Assembly (NCBI GenBank): GCA_030248135.1 | Contig: JASANC010000350.1 | Location: forward strand, 1-64,000 | Length of the DNA stretch: 64,000 nt | Source of the DNA: Theristus sp. LFF4_11 | Taxonomy: Eukaryota > Nematoda > Chromadorea > Monhysterida > Xyalidae | Direction of reading: 5' to 3' | In this document: one piece after another, positions 52,766-62,799 of the stretch | Position numbering within the stretch: position 1 is the first letter of the stretch | How the letters are laid out: each line of letters starts with the position of its first letter | The notes under the pieces: model-generated | What the model was told of the DNA's origin: nothing | The model's database searches: none | The model's input: the letters and a program-made list of their open reading frames with translations, nothing else | Translations under genes and position numbers: made by a program

Positions 52766-52879
52766 TTGTAGACCGTCGATGGTGTTGAGATTGAGTGACG
52801 TGGTTTCGGCTGGATTCGGCCATTGATCTATTGGCATCAGATACCAGACGGTCGGTTGGACTACGGGCATTCTGGCATC
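52766..52879 (-). CDS. Possible internal exon of an unidentified gene
   Basis: A CACCAG acceptor and a GTACGT donor bound 114 bp, open in a frame that reads MPVVQPTVWYLMPIDQW and NTIDGLQC. No homology is recognised. It could belong with the signal-peptide ORF at 54026 and the EGF-like fragment near 53350, all on this strand, but I cannot prove the splicing. Confidence 0.3.
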
Positions 52880-53299
52880 TGGTGACACAGAACAAAATGA
52901 CATGTCTTTGAGTTAAACCCTGAAAATCCCTCAAGAATCGACGAAGTGTGTGTGACTGCAAAAACCATTCCAGAAACATTGACAAAGTGTGTGCACGGAA
53001 ATGAGAAACGAGGTTCATTTGTTTCGCACGCAGGGCAGTCGCACTTTTTTTTCAATCAGCAGTGTACGTTTTTTTTTCAAATATGTCATGTGTTTTTCGT
53101 GGAATGCAGAGTACACGTGAAAAAAAAAACAGAACATCGAATTGGAGAGACGGTCATACACAAAAACCGTTCCGTTCCAATCCAAACACCGTCCGTACAT
53201 TCTTCTCTCTAAATTGAGAACTGTTCGAGTGTGCTTGCTCTGTGTTCTGCATGGAAACATGACAGGTTCGAACAAACACACAATACAATAATCGCGCTA

Positions 53300-53450
53300 A
53301 ACTTTCGCAGAATGTTCCGTGGAACAGTGGCTGGCAGAAGCAGACGTCTTCATCGGTGGCCCTGAGCGGATTGTGCACTCAAGTGCCGCCGTTGTAGTAA
53401 TCGTGAATTGAACAGTTCAAACTCGGCATTGCTAATCGGAGCAGGGGCAG
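53300..53450 (-). pseudogene. EGF-like fragment interrupted by TGA
   Basis: One minus-strand frame reads NCSIHDYYNGGT, then TGA, then VHNPLRATDEDV and CFCQPLFHGTFCES. The YNGGT-C and CxC...F.G.FCE pattern is that of an EGF-like domain, with the stop exactly where the third cysteine belongs. The second cysteine is also missing (Tyr). A decayed exon is the simplest reading. Confidence 0.35.
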
Positions 53451-53645
53451 CTTCGCGAAAAAGCTCGCGCATTTTTTGCGATTTTCGCCGCTCACTTAGG
53501 TAATCCACTTTTGAGAGGCAAAAATAAAAGGATATTTTTTGTCGACCGGCAGTACCAGTACCAGTCCACCGATGGTCTACCAGTCAGTCTACCAATCGGT
53601 ACTGTCAAGTCAACGGGTTACCAGTACACAGTAATGCATTCAGTT

Positions 53646-54026
53646 TCAGGTTTGGGTCACATTGAATTTCGAAATATGTCCCAAACCACTGACCAAACCA
53701 CCAACTGATAAACATTGATTTTCACTTGATGCTTTAAAAACCATTTGGGCCAGAATGATGAACAGGTTCGCAGACGTTCTTGTCCCTGCGAGCTTTTTAG
53801 AAACTGCCCCTGTTGTCGTTGTCGTTGTTGTTGTTGTGGTCGTCGTTGTGGTGGTGGTGGTGGTGGTTGTTGTGGTTGTTGTCGTTGTCGTTGTCGTTGT
53901 CGATGTTGTGGTGGTTGCTGGGAAACAGCTCGGGCATCTCGATTCCTTGCCGCCATTGCACACATGCAAACATTGCACAGCCAGCAGCAGAGCGTACTTC
54001 AACGACAGAAAACAAAACTTCACCAT
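53646..54026 (-). CDS. Secreted threonine-rich (mucin-like) protein, 3' end uncertain
   Basis: The ATG at 54026 starts a convincing signal peptide (MVKFCFLSLKYALLLAVQCL), followed by NGGKESRCPSC and then about 34 threonines with one serine. Poly-Thr stretches are typical O-glycosylation zones of mucin-like secreted proteins. The tract is imprecise at DNA level (ACA, ACG and ACC codons), so the amino acid rather than the DNA repeat seems conserved. Sequence after the tract looks non-coding, and a splice to an exon further left is likely; the true end is unknown. It could also be a chance frame across simple sequence, but the signal peptide argues against that. Confidence 0.45.
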   Translation of the reverse strand: MVKFCFLSLKYALLLAVQCLHVCNGGKESRCPSCFPATTTTSTTTTTTTTTTTTTTTTTTTTTTTTTTTTTTGAVSKKLAGTRTSANLFIILAQMVFKASSENQCLSVGGLVSGLGHISKFNVTQT

Positions 54027-55169
54027 GGCGCATTTACTCGGAATTATCTACAACGGCGTTTTGACGTTTTAACGGATAAATCCCTGCAACGGGGAACAAC
54101 GTTTCACATGTTAACGTTGACATAATCGGTTGGTGATGCCGTCAATTCAGTAAACACTCACACATTGTTGATTTGGGTGCGTTGACGCGCATAACCAACT
54201 ATTTCTGACGTGTGCATGTTGTTTAAAGTTTGGAGCACCTTGGAACCGGTGTTTTTCTTCTTCTCAAACTAGAACGAATACCTCAAACCAGAGTTTCATA
54301 AATTTCAAACGCTGAGAATGTTTGTTGAACAAATTACTGAACAAATTAGTTCAGATGCGAGTTGCAGTTAAAAAAATCAGGTGACAAAATCATGAAAAAT
54401 AGTGACATTGTACAGTAATTTCTCAGATAACGTTTTCAGTGTACAGTCGAACTTTCAATTACAGGCAATCAATCAGCTGATAGGTTGGTGATCACGTGAC
54501 GGATGCTTTCAGTGCAAGTATTGCCATAGAGGTGGAGTCTGGTTCTGCACAGAAAGCATGTAAGATTTCCGGAACGGTTACGGTTCCGGAAAAATACCCG
54601 CAAATAGCAAATAACAAAAAGTGTCAACGTTGATACGTGATGCGATCGATCACGCAAATCCATTATGAGAACAGGAATTTTTTGTTGCTGCGGTCTGTCT
54701 GGGCTTAATTCTCAATTCATTGTTTTGCCCTGGCTTTTTATTATGCTATTTGAGACTATGATTGTTGATACGATCTGTGTGGGCAAAATGAATTGGCTTT
54801 GCCCTGACTGTATCTGTTTTGAACGGAACATTTTCTCACTGATACATCCAGCAGCACGCGCATTATGGAATTTTTGCTGCAGCACGGCGATAATTTTTGG
54901 CGATAATTTTTATAATGAGTATTTTTCACGAATTCTTTTAGTTTTGCCTTTTTTTCACGAATTCTTTTAGTTTTACCTCCAGTCCCAACAATTCTCATAA
55001 GTTCATTGCCGCGACCGGAAACAAGTAAAACGATTTTAAAGATCAAAATCTTAAAAGCAAAGATACACAAATGGTGGCAGTGGAAGAAGAAACAATAAAA
55101 CGAATCAAAAACAAACAAACAAAAACAATAACAGATCGCGACAAATGTTTTACAGTGATCGCAATTTCA
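54027..55169. other. Spacer, AT-rich; one short dispersed repeat
   Basis: About 54435-54512 holds CAGTCGAACTTTCAATTACAGGCAATCA...GCTGAT.GGTTGGTGATCACGTGAC, related to 39156-39222 and 3103-3150. An internal duplicate TTTTTCACGAATTCTTTTAGTTTT occurs twice at about 54925-54975. No gene is seen. Confidence 0.5.
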
Positions 55170-55325
55170 CTAGGCGCTCTCGCACGCCTCACCGTTCCAC
55201 ACGCAAGCTTCGTTCAGCTCGCACTCGGCCGCAGTGAGGTAGCCGGCACAATCCTCGCCGTGGACGTAGAGAATGCCGAAGACGACCAACATCAGCACCA
55301 CAATCAGCATCACGCGGGCGTCCAT
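55170..55325 (-). CDS. Small secreted four-cysteine peptide (51 aa)
   Basis: The 52-codon frame begins with a signal peptide (MDARVMLIVVLMLVVFGILY, ending near VHG). A mature peptide of about 28 residues follows: EDCAGYLTAAEC, ELNEAC and VWNGEACESA. The cysteine spacing is C-x8-C-x5-C-x6-C, and the peptide is strongly acidic. A likely acceptor (CTTCCAG) lies seven bases before the ATG, so a 5' UTR intron is probable. GC-rich coding sequence in AT-rich surroundings supports it. I do not recognise a family; the CxW-type motif CVWNG recalls short cysteine repeats of extracellular proteins. A role as a signalling or defence peptide is only a guess. Confidence 0.6.
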   Translation of the reverse strand: MDARVMLIVVLMLVVFGILYVHGEDCAGYLTAAECELNEACVWNGEACESA

Positions 55326-56460
55326 GATGGTCTGGAAGTTCAATTTGGTGGTTTTTTGGCCACATCACACACACCTTTACTGCAACAAGCGAAAATAGAG
55401 GGAAACAATACAGGGCTTACAGACAAACCTTTGTAACGAAACGGGCGGTGGAATTGAACGCGAGTTAAACAACGCTTGAGCAAACGGATATGAAAAGTGA
55501 CTCACAAAGATGCTTCAGTTGTGCGTTCGTTTTGGTTATATGCAATCTGGAAACAAATGAGTTGAAAGAAGCCTAGGTATTAACTCTGAGAAACAGCTTA
55601 GCATTCTAGCATTTTTGCTAGCGCGACTTTACATTGTGACATTGCGATTTCCACGTTACTTTGTTTTGTTCACGTTTTATATTCAACTGTGGCGTTGTAG
55701 TGGTTGTTTTATCAGTTATTTTTCAATACATACCAGTAATTAATCGTTTATTTGACTTTTTTAATGTTTTTATTTAAACAAGCTTATCTATTTTTTGCGC
55801 CTATAAAAAGTAGTTTAGCATTTTTTGAAGAAGAAAAATTTAACCTCGAAGACTGTCAATTGAACTCACGTTGTTTTTCTTCGGCAATCGACAATTCTTT
55901 TTGGCATGTTTGTAAAATTCACGTATTTTGCTTAATACAATGCAATCTTCGACAACTTGTCAGTGTTGACAATGTTGAAAACAAACAAAGCTAATCTGTT
56001 TTCATTTTATTGGTCTATTTATGCACACCAACCCACCAACCACACTCCACAGTCGACGAAGAAGCTGCAGTTCTGTTGTTTGATTTTGCGCTTTTCACGT
56101 TCTCACTCTTGATTTTCCTGTTGCTGCGATCGAAGCAAAAAAACCATTCGAACAAAAACAAGCAGAAACAAACACGAAACAAACGATTGGAAAACGAAAA
56201 CAATCGAAACAAAAACTTTCAATCGCGACAATTCGTGCAGGGCCGTACGCGCTTGGTTCGCATTCCGCTGACACTTTCGTTTCAAACGCACCTTTTGTCT
56301 TTTTTTTGCGCATCACAAATTTGCGACTTGCAGTTGCCGGAACCGCATGCAGAAAGTCGTTTCTTTAATCATTCCACAACAAATTGCATTATTATGAAAA
56401 ACACTTGCTGTAAAAATGTATTTGTGTCGGTACAAACGTTCTGGAACAACCACAAAAATC
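55326..56460. other. Spacer between small peptide and receptor genes
   Basis: AT-rich. The part near 56.0-56.46 kb is probably the 3' UTR of the minus-strand receptor. No exon or repeat is recognised. Confidence 0.5.
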
Positions 56461-56631
56461 TCAACAATGCCGATGATGCGACGAGACAGCGGGCGGCAGC
56501 AGCGACATCGACCGCGACGACACCGACAGCGACGTGCTCATACTGGTCGGATTCACCTTCTTCACGCGAATATTATTCGCGCTGTCCGTCTTCGCGATGC
56601 GTTTGTCGAATCGAATCGAGCGTTTCTGGTT

Positions 56632-56665
<34 letters not shown>

Positions 56666-59180
56666 AGTTCACCGGACGCGCGATCATCGGCCGCTGTCGC
56701 AGCGGCGATGTCGCTCGCGATCGCCGCCCGGCGACACGCGTTCTCGTACGAGAACACCGAGCCGGACGAAGGCGTCGGCGACTCGTCGCACTCGGACGGC
56801 GTCATCGTCACCGAGAAGAGGTCACGTGACCGGGTGTGGTCGCTGCGGCCGCCCGTCAGCGTGGTGTCCCATTCCGAGGTGTACAGCTCCAGTTCGTCGT
56901 TGTCTGCCGTTTGCACGAGTATCGACGGGCGTCTACTTTCGTTGTCGTCGTCGCCGTCGCCGGCGGCGTTCGGGCGCGTCATCAAGCGCAATCGGGCGGC
57001 CAGATCGCGCTCCGGCCGCAGCGGATTCAGCGCCGTGTTGAGATTGTGCTTCGACGAACGATAGCGACGTTGGTGGTGGTGGCGGTGTTGCGTGGGCGTC
57101 TTGTGCGGACGAAGCAGGTTGAGCGTCAGCGCGCTGCGTTTCTGACGACGCATCTTCTCGCGCGCCTTCTGGCGGCGTCTGTTCGTGCCGCTCGATTTGT
57201 TGTTGTGCTGGCTGGTCAGCCAGTGCACCAGCAACGGGTTCGTCAGTACAGTGCACATGGCGAGCGCGTGCGTGGCGATGTGCACAACATCCATGGTGGT
57301 CTTTGCAATGCCGGACAGCACACCTGCAATGTCGCCGCTCGTGGCCTGGTGGTAGTGCGTTAGACTACAGTCTGTGCGCTCGGGGGATCGAGCCCCGCCG
57401 ACGGGGTGTATAGGCGTTCCGTGAGCTTCTCTGGGTTAGCCCGGTTGAAAAACATCGCCTAGAAATCCCAACAACAACAACACAACGTGCACTGAGCACT
57501 CTTGTAATGGGGCAACGGTAGTTTTTTTGCTGGTGATGATTTTTGCTTCATTTAAGTTTCGTTCGTTCTTTGGGTCGGCTGAATTTCGTTTGATTCGGGT
57601 TTGTTTTCAATGATTGCTTCAGTTCTGCTTCGGTTGGTTTTAGTTTAGTCCTCATGCGCCTGCAGTTAGAATACACAATGTTTCACGCGACGGCAGGGTC
57701 GATGACAAAAAGTCGCGTGAAAGGGTCCATGAAACATTGCACGAATCCGCGAAAATGGCGAGTCCGCTATGCGTGAGACGTTTCATTAAACGAGGAGCAT
57801 GAAACGTTCACGTTGCGCCTTGTTTTCTCAGGGACCCGTTCACCACTCAGTATTCAGTTCGCACGCGTTTGTACGCACTAACAAAACGGTCATGGTAAAA
57901 ACGGGCCTTGCGCATCTCACCAAAGTCGTCGAGCGTGTTGAGCAGCAGCATCGGCAGCCAACAGCAGACGAACGTCGTGACGATTGAAATCGAGATGAAA
58001 TACAGACGGCGTTTCTTCTGCAGCGAGCGCTGACGCGTGGCGCGCGGCACCGACTTGCGAAACTTGACGGAAGTCGCGAGCAAATCTTGGTTGACCTTGC
58101 GAGCGACAACACTTGTCAACAATTGATCAACATTGGTAATAAAGCTAAACGTGCGCTGAAGACATTATTACACTCGGTCATGTAACACACAGTAACGTCG
58201 CACGACCAAAACAAAACGCGCATGATGTCACCACCACAATAGCGCGCGCGTCTGTGTGTCCTAAACCAACTGTCTTCGGGCTAGGACTTCAGAACACAAC
58301 GGTTGACAACGCACCAACCTTCGAAAGGATTCGACTGTAGCAAAAGGTCATACAGACGGACGGCACAATGTACTGCAGCAGGATGATGCAAATGCCGTAG
58401 ATTCGCTTGTTCGTGTAATCGAGGTTCGCCATCGTTCCGTTCTTGCTCTTCGACCAGACCTCCATGCAAATGTCCATCGGGCATATAATGTAGTCGCCGT
58501 AAACCTGAGCGTCCGCATTGGCGAACTTTATCGCGTACAAATACGGTAGGTTCAGCACACCGGCGCCAGTCCAAATTATGGTCGAGATTACGGTAGCGCG
58601 GGCTACGGTGGTCTTCTCGCGGTCAATCGACACAACGTGAATGTACCTGAAACAGAAGGCTCTTTGACTGATTACACTGAAGAAATGTAGCTGTTCATTT
58701 GGCTGCTCAGTGCCAATGCTAAGACGCGTTTACTATGTACACTTACCGTAAAGTCTTGCATATAAGGTCTCCTTATATAGATTTGAAAACCAAAAATTTC
58801 TGAAAAAAGTGGAATTTTATGTGACAACCTTATAAGTGGGAGGAGGTCTTATAAAGCGAAGATTAGGAATTCCGGGCCTTATAAACGGGGTGGGATTTCG
58901 ACCAAGTCAAAATTTTGAATTTTTTGGTTTCCCGCCGTGTGACACTCCGCCCACTTTTGGGTGGGGGTCTTATAAGTGGGAGGAACCTTATATGCAAGAC
59001 TTTGCGGTATAACATCTGAACGCTATTTTAGTGGGACACTTTAGTAAGATATATCGAGTCCCGCCGAGGGGTGTATAGGCACTTAATAACAGAAAACTCG
59101 ATGGGCGCCCTACTCAATGGCGTTCTGTTCTGTACGCTTCTCTGGGTTACCCCTGGCTAAAAACATCGCCTAAAAATTCC

Positions 59181-59211
<31 letters not shown>

Positions 59212-60401
59212 TACAATCAGCAGCCAGTTACACAGCAACGTTAGTGGCAGAATCACTCAGTTTCCAGTGCGTAATTAGGCATTTCGAGTTATTCTGGCAT
59301 TTCCAGCGCCGCACGACTGGGGACCGTGGCTCACTTGTCAATGATGAGCACGGTGAGACTCCAGGTGACGGCGCCGACAGCGAGCGACTGACAGACGGGC
59401 ACCGCGTAGCACAACGTCGCGCCAAACACCCACTCCTTGTAGATCGCCATCGCTGGAGTCGTCGGTAGACTTGTGACGCACAGAATCGCGTCCGCGATCA
59501 TCAGATTCAACACGAACACGTTGCCGGCGCGTCGCAGGCCGCCGTTGACGAGCGCTATGATCACCGCCACGTTCGCGGAGACGCCTGAGACCCGGACAAG
59601 TGAAGCAGCCGCCTTTCTCGCACGCAACACAAGAAAAGAGAGATACCGTACAGTCTTGCATATAAGGTCTCCTTCTTATATAAATTTGAAAATCAAAAAT
59701 TTCTGACAAAAGTGGAATTTTGTGTGACATCCTTATAAGTGGGAGGAGGTCTTATAAAGCGAACATTAGGAATTTCGGGCCTTATAAACGGGGTAGGATT
59801 TTGACCAAGTCAAAATTTTGAATTTTTTGGTTTCCCGCCGTGTGACACTCCACCCACTTTTTGGTGGGGGTCTTATAAGTAGGAGGAACCTTATATGCAA
59901 GACTTTACGGCACGTGTGTCCGAAGCGGCGGTCCAGCAAACGTGTCCGCTTCCAGCAGAGGTCCGAAATATTGCAAGAAAAGTTGTAAAACACACCCAGC
60001 TGGGCGGTGTACGGACGCTTCGTCAGATGGAAGTTTGTCTGATGCTTATAAAGTGGTGTACACCGCGCAATGACAGTGGTGTTTTACGAGATTATTAATT
60101 TTTGAGACCGGACCTCGTTGGAGAGCTTGTTTCGGGCGTTCGTTCGGACTTTTTTGTGTATACTTAAGTTTTTTTGCGTACGGTATTTGTATTGCAAACA
60201 GCAAAACCAAAATCATATACCGGCGACGAACAGCGGAACGTAGGTGCCATAGATGGCCGCGTGAAAGAACACGGACTGCGTTGGGTCGGACGAATTCGCA
60301 CGTTTCACAATGTCGGCCAAGAGAACGCCAATCGGTGTGCACACTTCGGTCACAGCCAAATGCGTTCGATTGACGGTGATGCTGCTGTTGCTGTCGGACA
60401 T
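56461..60401 (-). CDS. Neuropeptide Y/F-like G-protein-coupled receptor (612 aa)
   Basis: Exons 60401-60221, 59584-59335, 58646-58319, 58095-57879 and 57323-56461 join in phase (613 codons with stop). A rhodopsin-family receptor with seven helices: TM1 (about 47-72) spans exons 1 and 2 and contains GVSANVAVI; TM2 has LNLMIADAILC; TM3 ends in IIDKY where most receptors have DRY; TM4 ends LNLPYLYAI; the second loop has CMEVW; TM5 LLQYIVPSVCMTFCYSRI; TM6 FVCCWLP; TM7 HALAMCTVLTNPLLV, with Val where the Tyr of NPxxY is expected. LQYIVP and CWLP with 'TLDDF' resemble NPY/NPF/sNPF receptors. The N-terminus has NSS and NRT glycosylation sites. The cytoplasmic tail is very long (about 270 residues), with basic patches, acidic and Ser/Thr-rich stretches and eleven prolines from a GGC repeat. 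Introns 1 and 2 carry twin MITEs, and introns 2 and 4 carry SINEs. Confidence 0.9.
57360..57495 (+). mobile_element. tRNA-like SINE, copy 2 (receptor intron 4)
   Basis: CTCGGGGGATCGAGCCCCG looks like a T-arm/box B, then CCGACGGGGTGTATAGGC, then the 3' block GCTTCTCTGGGTTAGCCCGGTTGAAAAACATCGCCTAGAAATCCC and a short AAC tail. It starts about 40 bp from the receptor's last coding exon. Confidence 0.75.
58744..59010. mobile_element. MITE family E, copy 1 (receptor intron 2)
   Basis: Inverted ends TACCGTAAAGTCTTGCATAT and TACCGCAAAGTCTTGCATAT (right end read inward). The interior has repeated CTTATAAGTGGGAGGA and CTTATAAAGCGAA motifs. It is about 88% identical by eye to the copy in intron 1. TA borders suit a Tc1/mariner or pogo-like source (inference). 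Confidence 0.85.
59040..59215 (+). mobile_element. tRNA-like SINE, copy 3 with AAC tail (receptor intron 2)
   Basis: ATCGAGTCCCGCCGAGGGGTGTATAGGC, about 60 bp of body, then GTACGCTTCTCTGGGTTACCCCTGGCTAAAAACATCGCCTA and a tail of eleven or so AAC units. The best-preserved copy in the window. Confidence 0.8.
59644..59911. mobile_element. MITE family E, copy 2 (receptor intron 1)
   Basis: Ends TACCGTACAGTCTTGCATAT and GCCGTAAAGTCTTGCATAT (right end read inward), with the same interior and orientation as the copy at 58744. Small indels (an extra CTT) and point differences separate the two. Confidence 0.85.
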
Positions 60402-62799
60402 TGTCTGCCGTTTTCGTGCTGTTTTGGTTAGTTTAGTTTTGATTTTAGAGTTTCAATTTCAGCAAATTTTCTTTTACTGCTCTCCAATGTCGGTTCCGTT
60501 TAATTTGTTTCATTTTCATCTAGCGCGCCCCTGGAAATAATGCAAGGTTTCTATCTATTTCGCGCAGCGTGCAAAATCGATAATGTCGAAATGATTGAAT
60601 TTAGGTCACTATTTCATGTGTGACAATTGAAAATGAGTAACTGTGTACGTGTGCAAAGTTGAAAGTTGTGTTTTGAAAAGACCAAACCCGTTGTCAGTTG
60701 TGAGTGTGTGTGCCACAGCAAAACAAAATACAGCATATGGATAAACCCGCAACATAATCGCACATTTTTGAAACAAAAAATTGTGGAAGTGACGGAACCG
60801 GGAATTCGCAGGTTTCGCAATTTTTCTGCTGATAGTACGTGTCATGAAGTCTTTCGTTTGCTCTTCAGATCGCGAACGCGCAAAATGCCGTAGAGCATGG
60901 TTGCACATAAAAACTGGCGGAAGCCTCATAAATTCAGTTCCATTACGCACGGTATCGAATCCAACAATTTCGATTTCCAGAATATGGTTCAAGTCGGAAA
61001 TTAGCAATCGACTTAAGATTTCGATTATTCTGGAAGCCAGGGCGACGCACGGGCACGCACCACGGACCGCGCATCATACCGTGAAGCTCGCCACCTTTGG
61101 TGAGCGTGATGTGGTAAGATTTTTTTCTCACTTACACCACTGCATTTTTGCTGTCTCCTCAACCAATTACCAAAAAACCGCGCTACACACGACAGTCATC
61201 GCGTTGCATCACACGCAAACTGAATGATCAGTTACTATTTTCAGCAATCACGAAGAACTATTGCGGCTTCGCACAAATGAAATTATGAGGAAACACCGAA
61301 AATGAAACAACAAGTAAAATGCCACCGACATGTATTATCAGTAGCAATCACCTGGCAGGCAATCATTTTAGCAAGATTTGTTCATATGTTGCTAACGGGT
61401 GAAATGTATCCTGAATAAAACCTTGACATGTTGTCCGAAACTTTTGCGTGGGAGGGAAGATTGAGTAACAAAACAGAAAGCACAGAGGGTCAAAGCTTTG
61501 TGCAAAATCTGTCAGCAAATCAGCCGCACGTTGCGATGTTGTGAATGAAAAGCTCATTTTCACGTTCAACCACGTGAAATAATAGGCGCTCCAAACGCGG
61601 CTAATTGGCGTGTCTCTTTCGTGCCGTCTCACCTCTACGAATGCAGGTAAGCAGATGCCTCGTTTAGTTGCGGTTAACCGTTAAAAAAATTTAAATTACG
61701 TAAAACCCTGTTTGAAAACACGTGTAACTTTTAGGTTTCGGGTCATGAACTTTTGAAATGCATTATCGCAAGTCTGGAATTGCACTGAAAATTGTTCCAA
61801 GCGTCTTGACCAAAGCTGAGGTGATACGCAATGTTTTATCCTAAAGTCCCAAGATAAAAATAATGCGGGAACAATACAGGTGCAATCCGAGATGTCAATT
61901 TTTATGGCAAGCGGTTTCTCGATGTAAGCGGTGACCCCGGCGACTCCGAGTTCATCAGTCCAACCAGTCGCCAGACACGACCGTCTTCAAGCGCTATGCG
62001 TGCGCCAGGGTGGTCAAGCCGAGCACGCACGGTTTCGTTTACGGGCGAAAACCGCAAAACAGTGAAAACAGTGCACAGCACTCACCGTGTCAATCCGCAA
62101 CAACCCACAAAAAGTAATGTTAAACAAAACGTTAAAAGCTTCAAGTGTTTTTTATGATACGAATAGTCACAGGCCAATACTGTCGAATCCCTTGTACATA
62201 CGATTGTGAATTATCTTGGCATTCTTGAAAAACACAACGTCCTTGACTGATCCTTCATGAAGAATGCAAGCAGTGCCGTATTTATTCGGCCCATACCCGT
62301 GCGATGGTGTGGGGTACCGCTGTGCGCAGCCCTCAAACCGGTGTGCAGCCCGCAAGAACAAGCTTTGCGAGCTTGCTTCATTGCACCGGCTGCCTTGCAC
62401 ATGTGCACACAGCCCTCACAGTGGTGCACAGCCCTCAAACCGGTGTCGCCAAAATGCCACCGCAAAAATTTCTCGCGGGCTGCTCACCGATTTTGAGGGC
62501 TGCGCGTACATCGGTTCGGTAGCCCACACCGTCGCACGGGTACGATTCGGCTACACCGTACTGCAGTGCAGCGGCGTACGAGTGAGAGCTTTCGAGTTCT
62601 GCAGGGTGGTCGAAACATATTGCTCCCATGCAGCCTGGTCGACGCCGCACCAGGTTGCGACACAGTTCCGCAGTGGCGACATAAGAACAGAACCACTAAC
62701 ACTGTACAATGAAACGGAAACACAAACAACCATGGTGCACACGGAAACAAAAACCGAAACAGTAATCACACTGTCACGATAAAACTCGACAAAAAATGT
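60402..62799. other. Spacer between receptor and LSM8, with possible lone exons
   Basis: AT-rich apart from two GC-rich islands (about 61030-61110 and 61905-62060) that could be exons of an unrecognised gene, and the repeat at 62.29-62.56 kb. I cannot assign a gene. Confidence 0.4.
62290..62556. mobile_element. Inverted-repeat element, family D
   Basis: CATACCCGTGCGATGGTGTG at the left and TCGTACCCGTGCGACGGTGTG reading inward from the right. Inside, CAGCCCTCAAACCGGTGT is repeated. The same ends occur near 51000-51340. Confidence 0.65.

Noticed and set aside
53745..54125. Plus-strand Gly/Val/Cys-rich frames
   Set aside because: They are the reverse of the Thr tract; only the minus frame has a signal peptide.
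57383..57400. tRNA gene
   Set aside because: Only a T-arm/box-B-like block is present with no complete cloverleaf; it recurs with the same 3' body and AAC tail, so it is part of a SINE.
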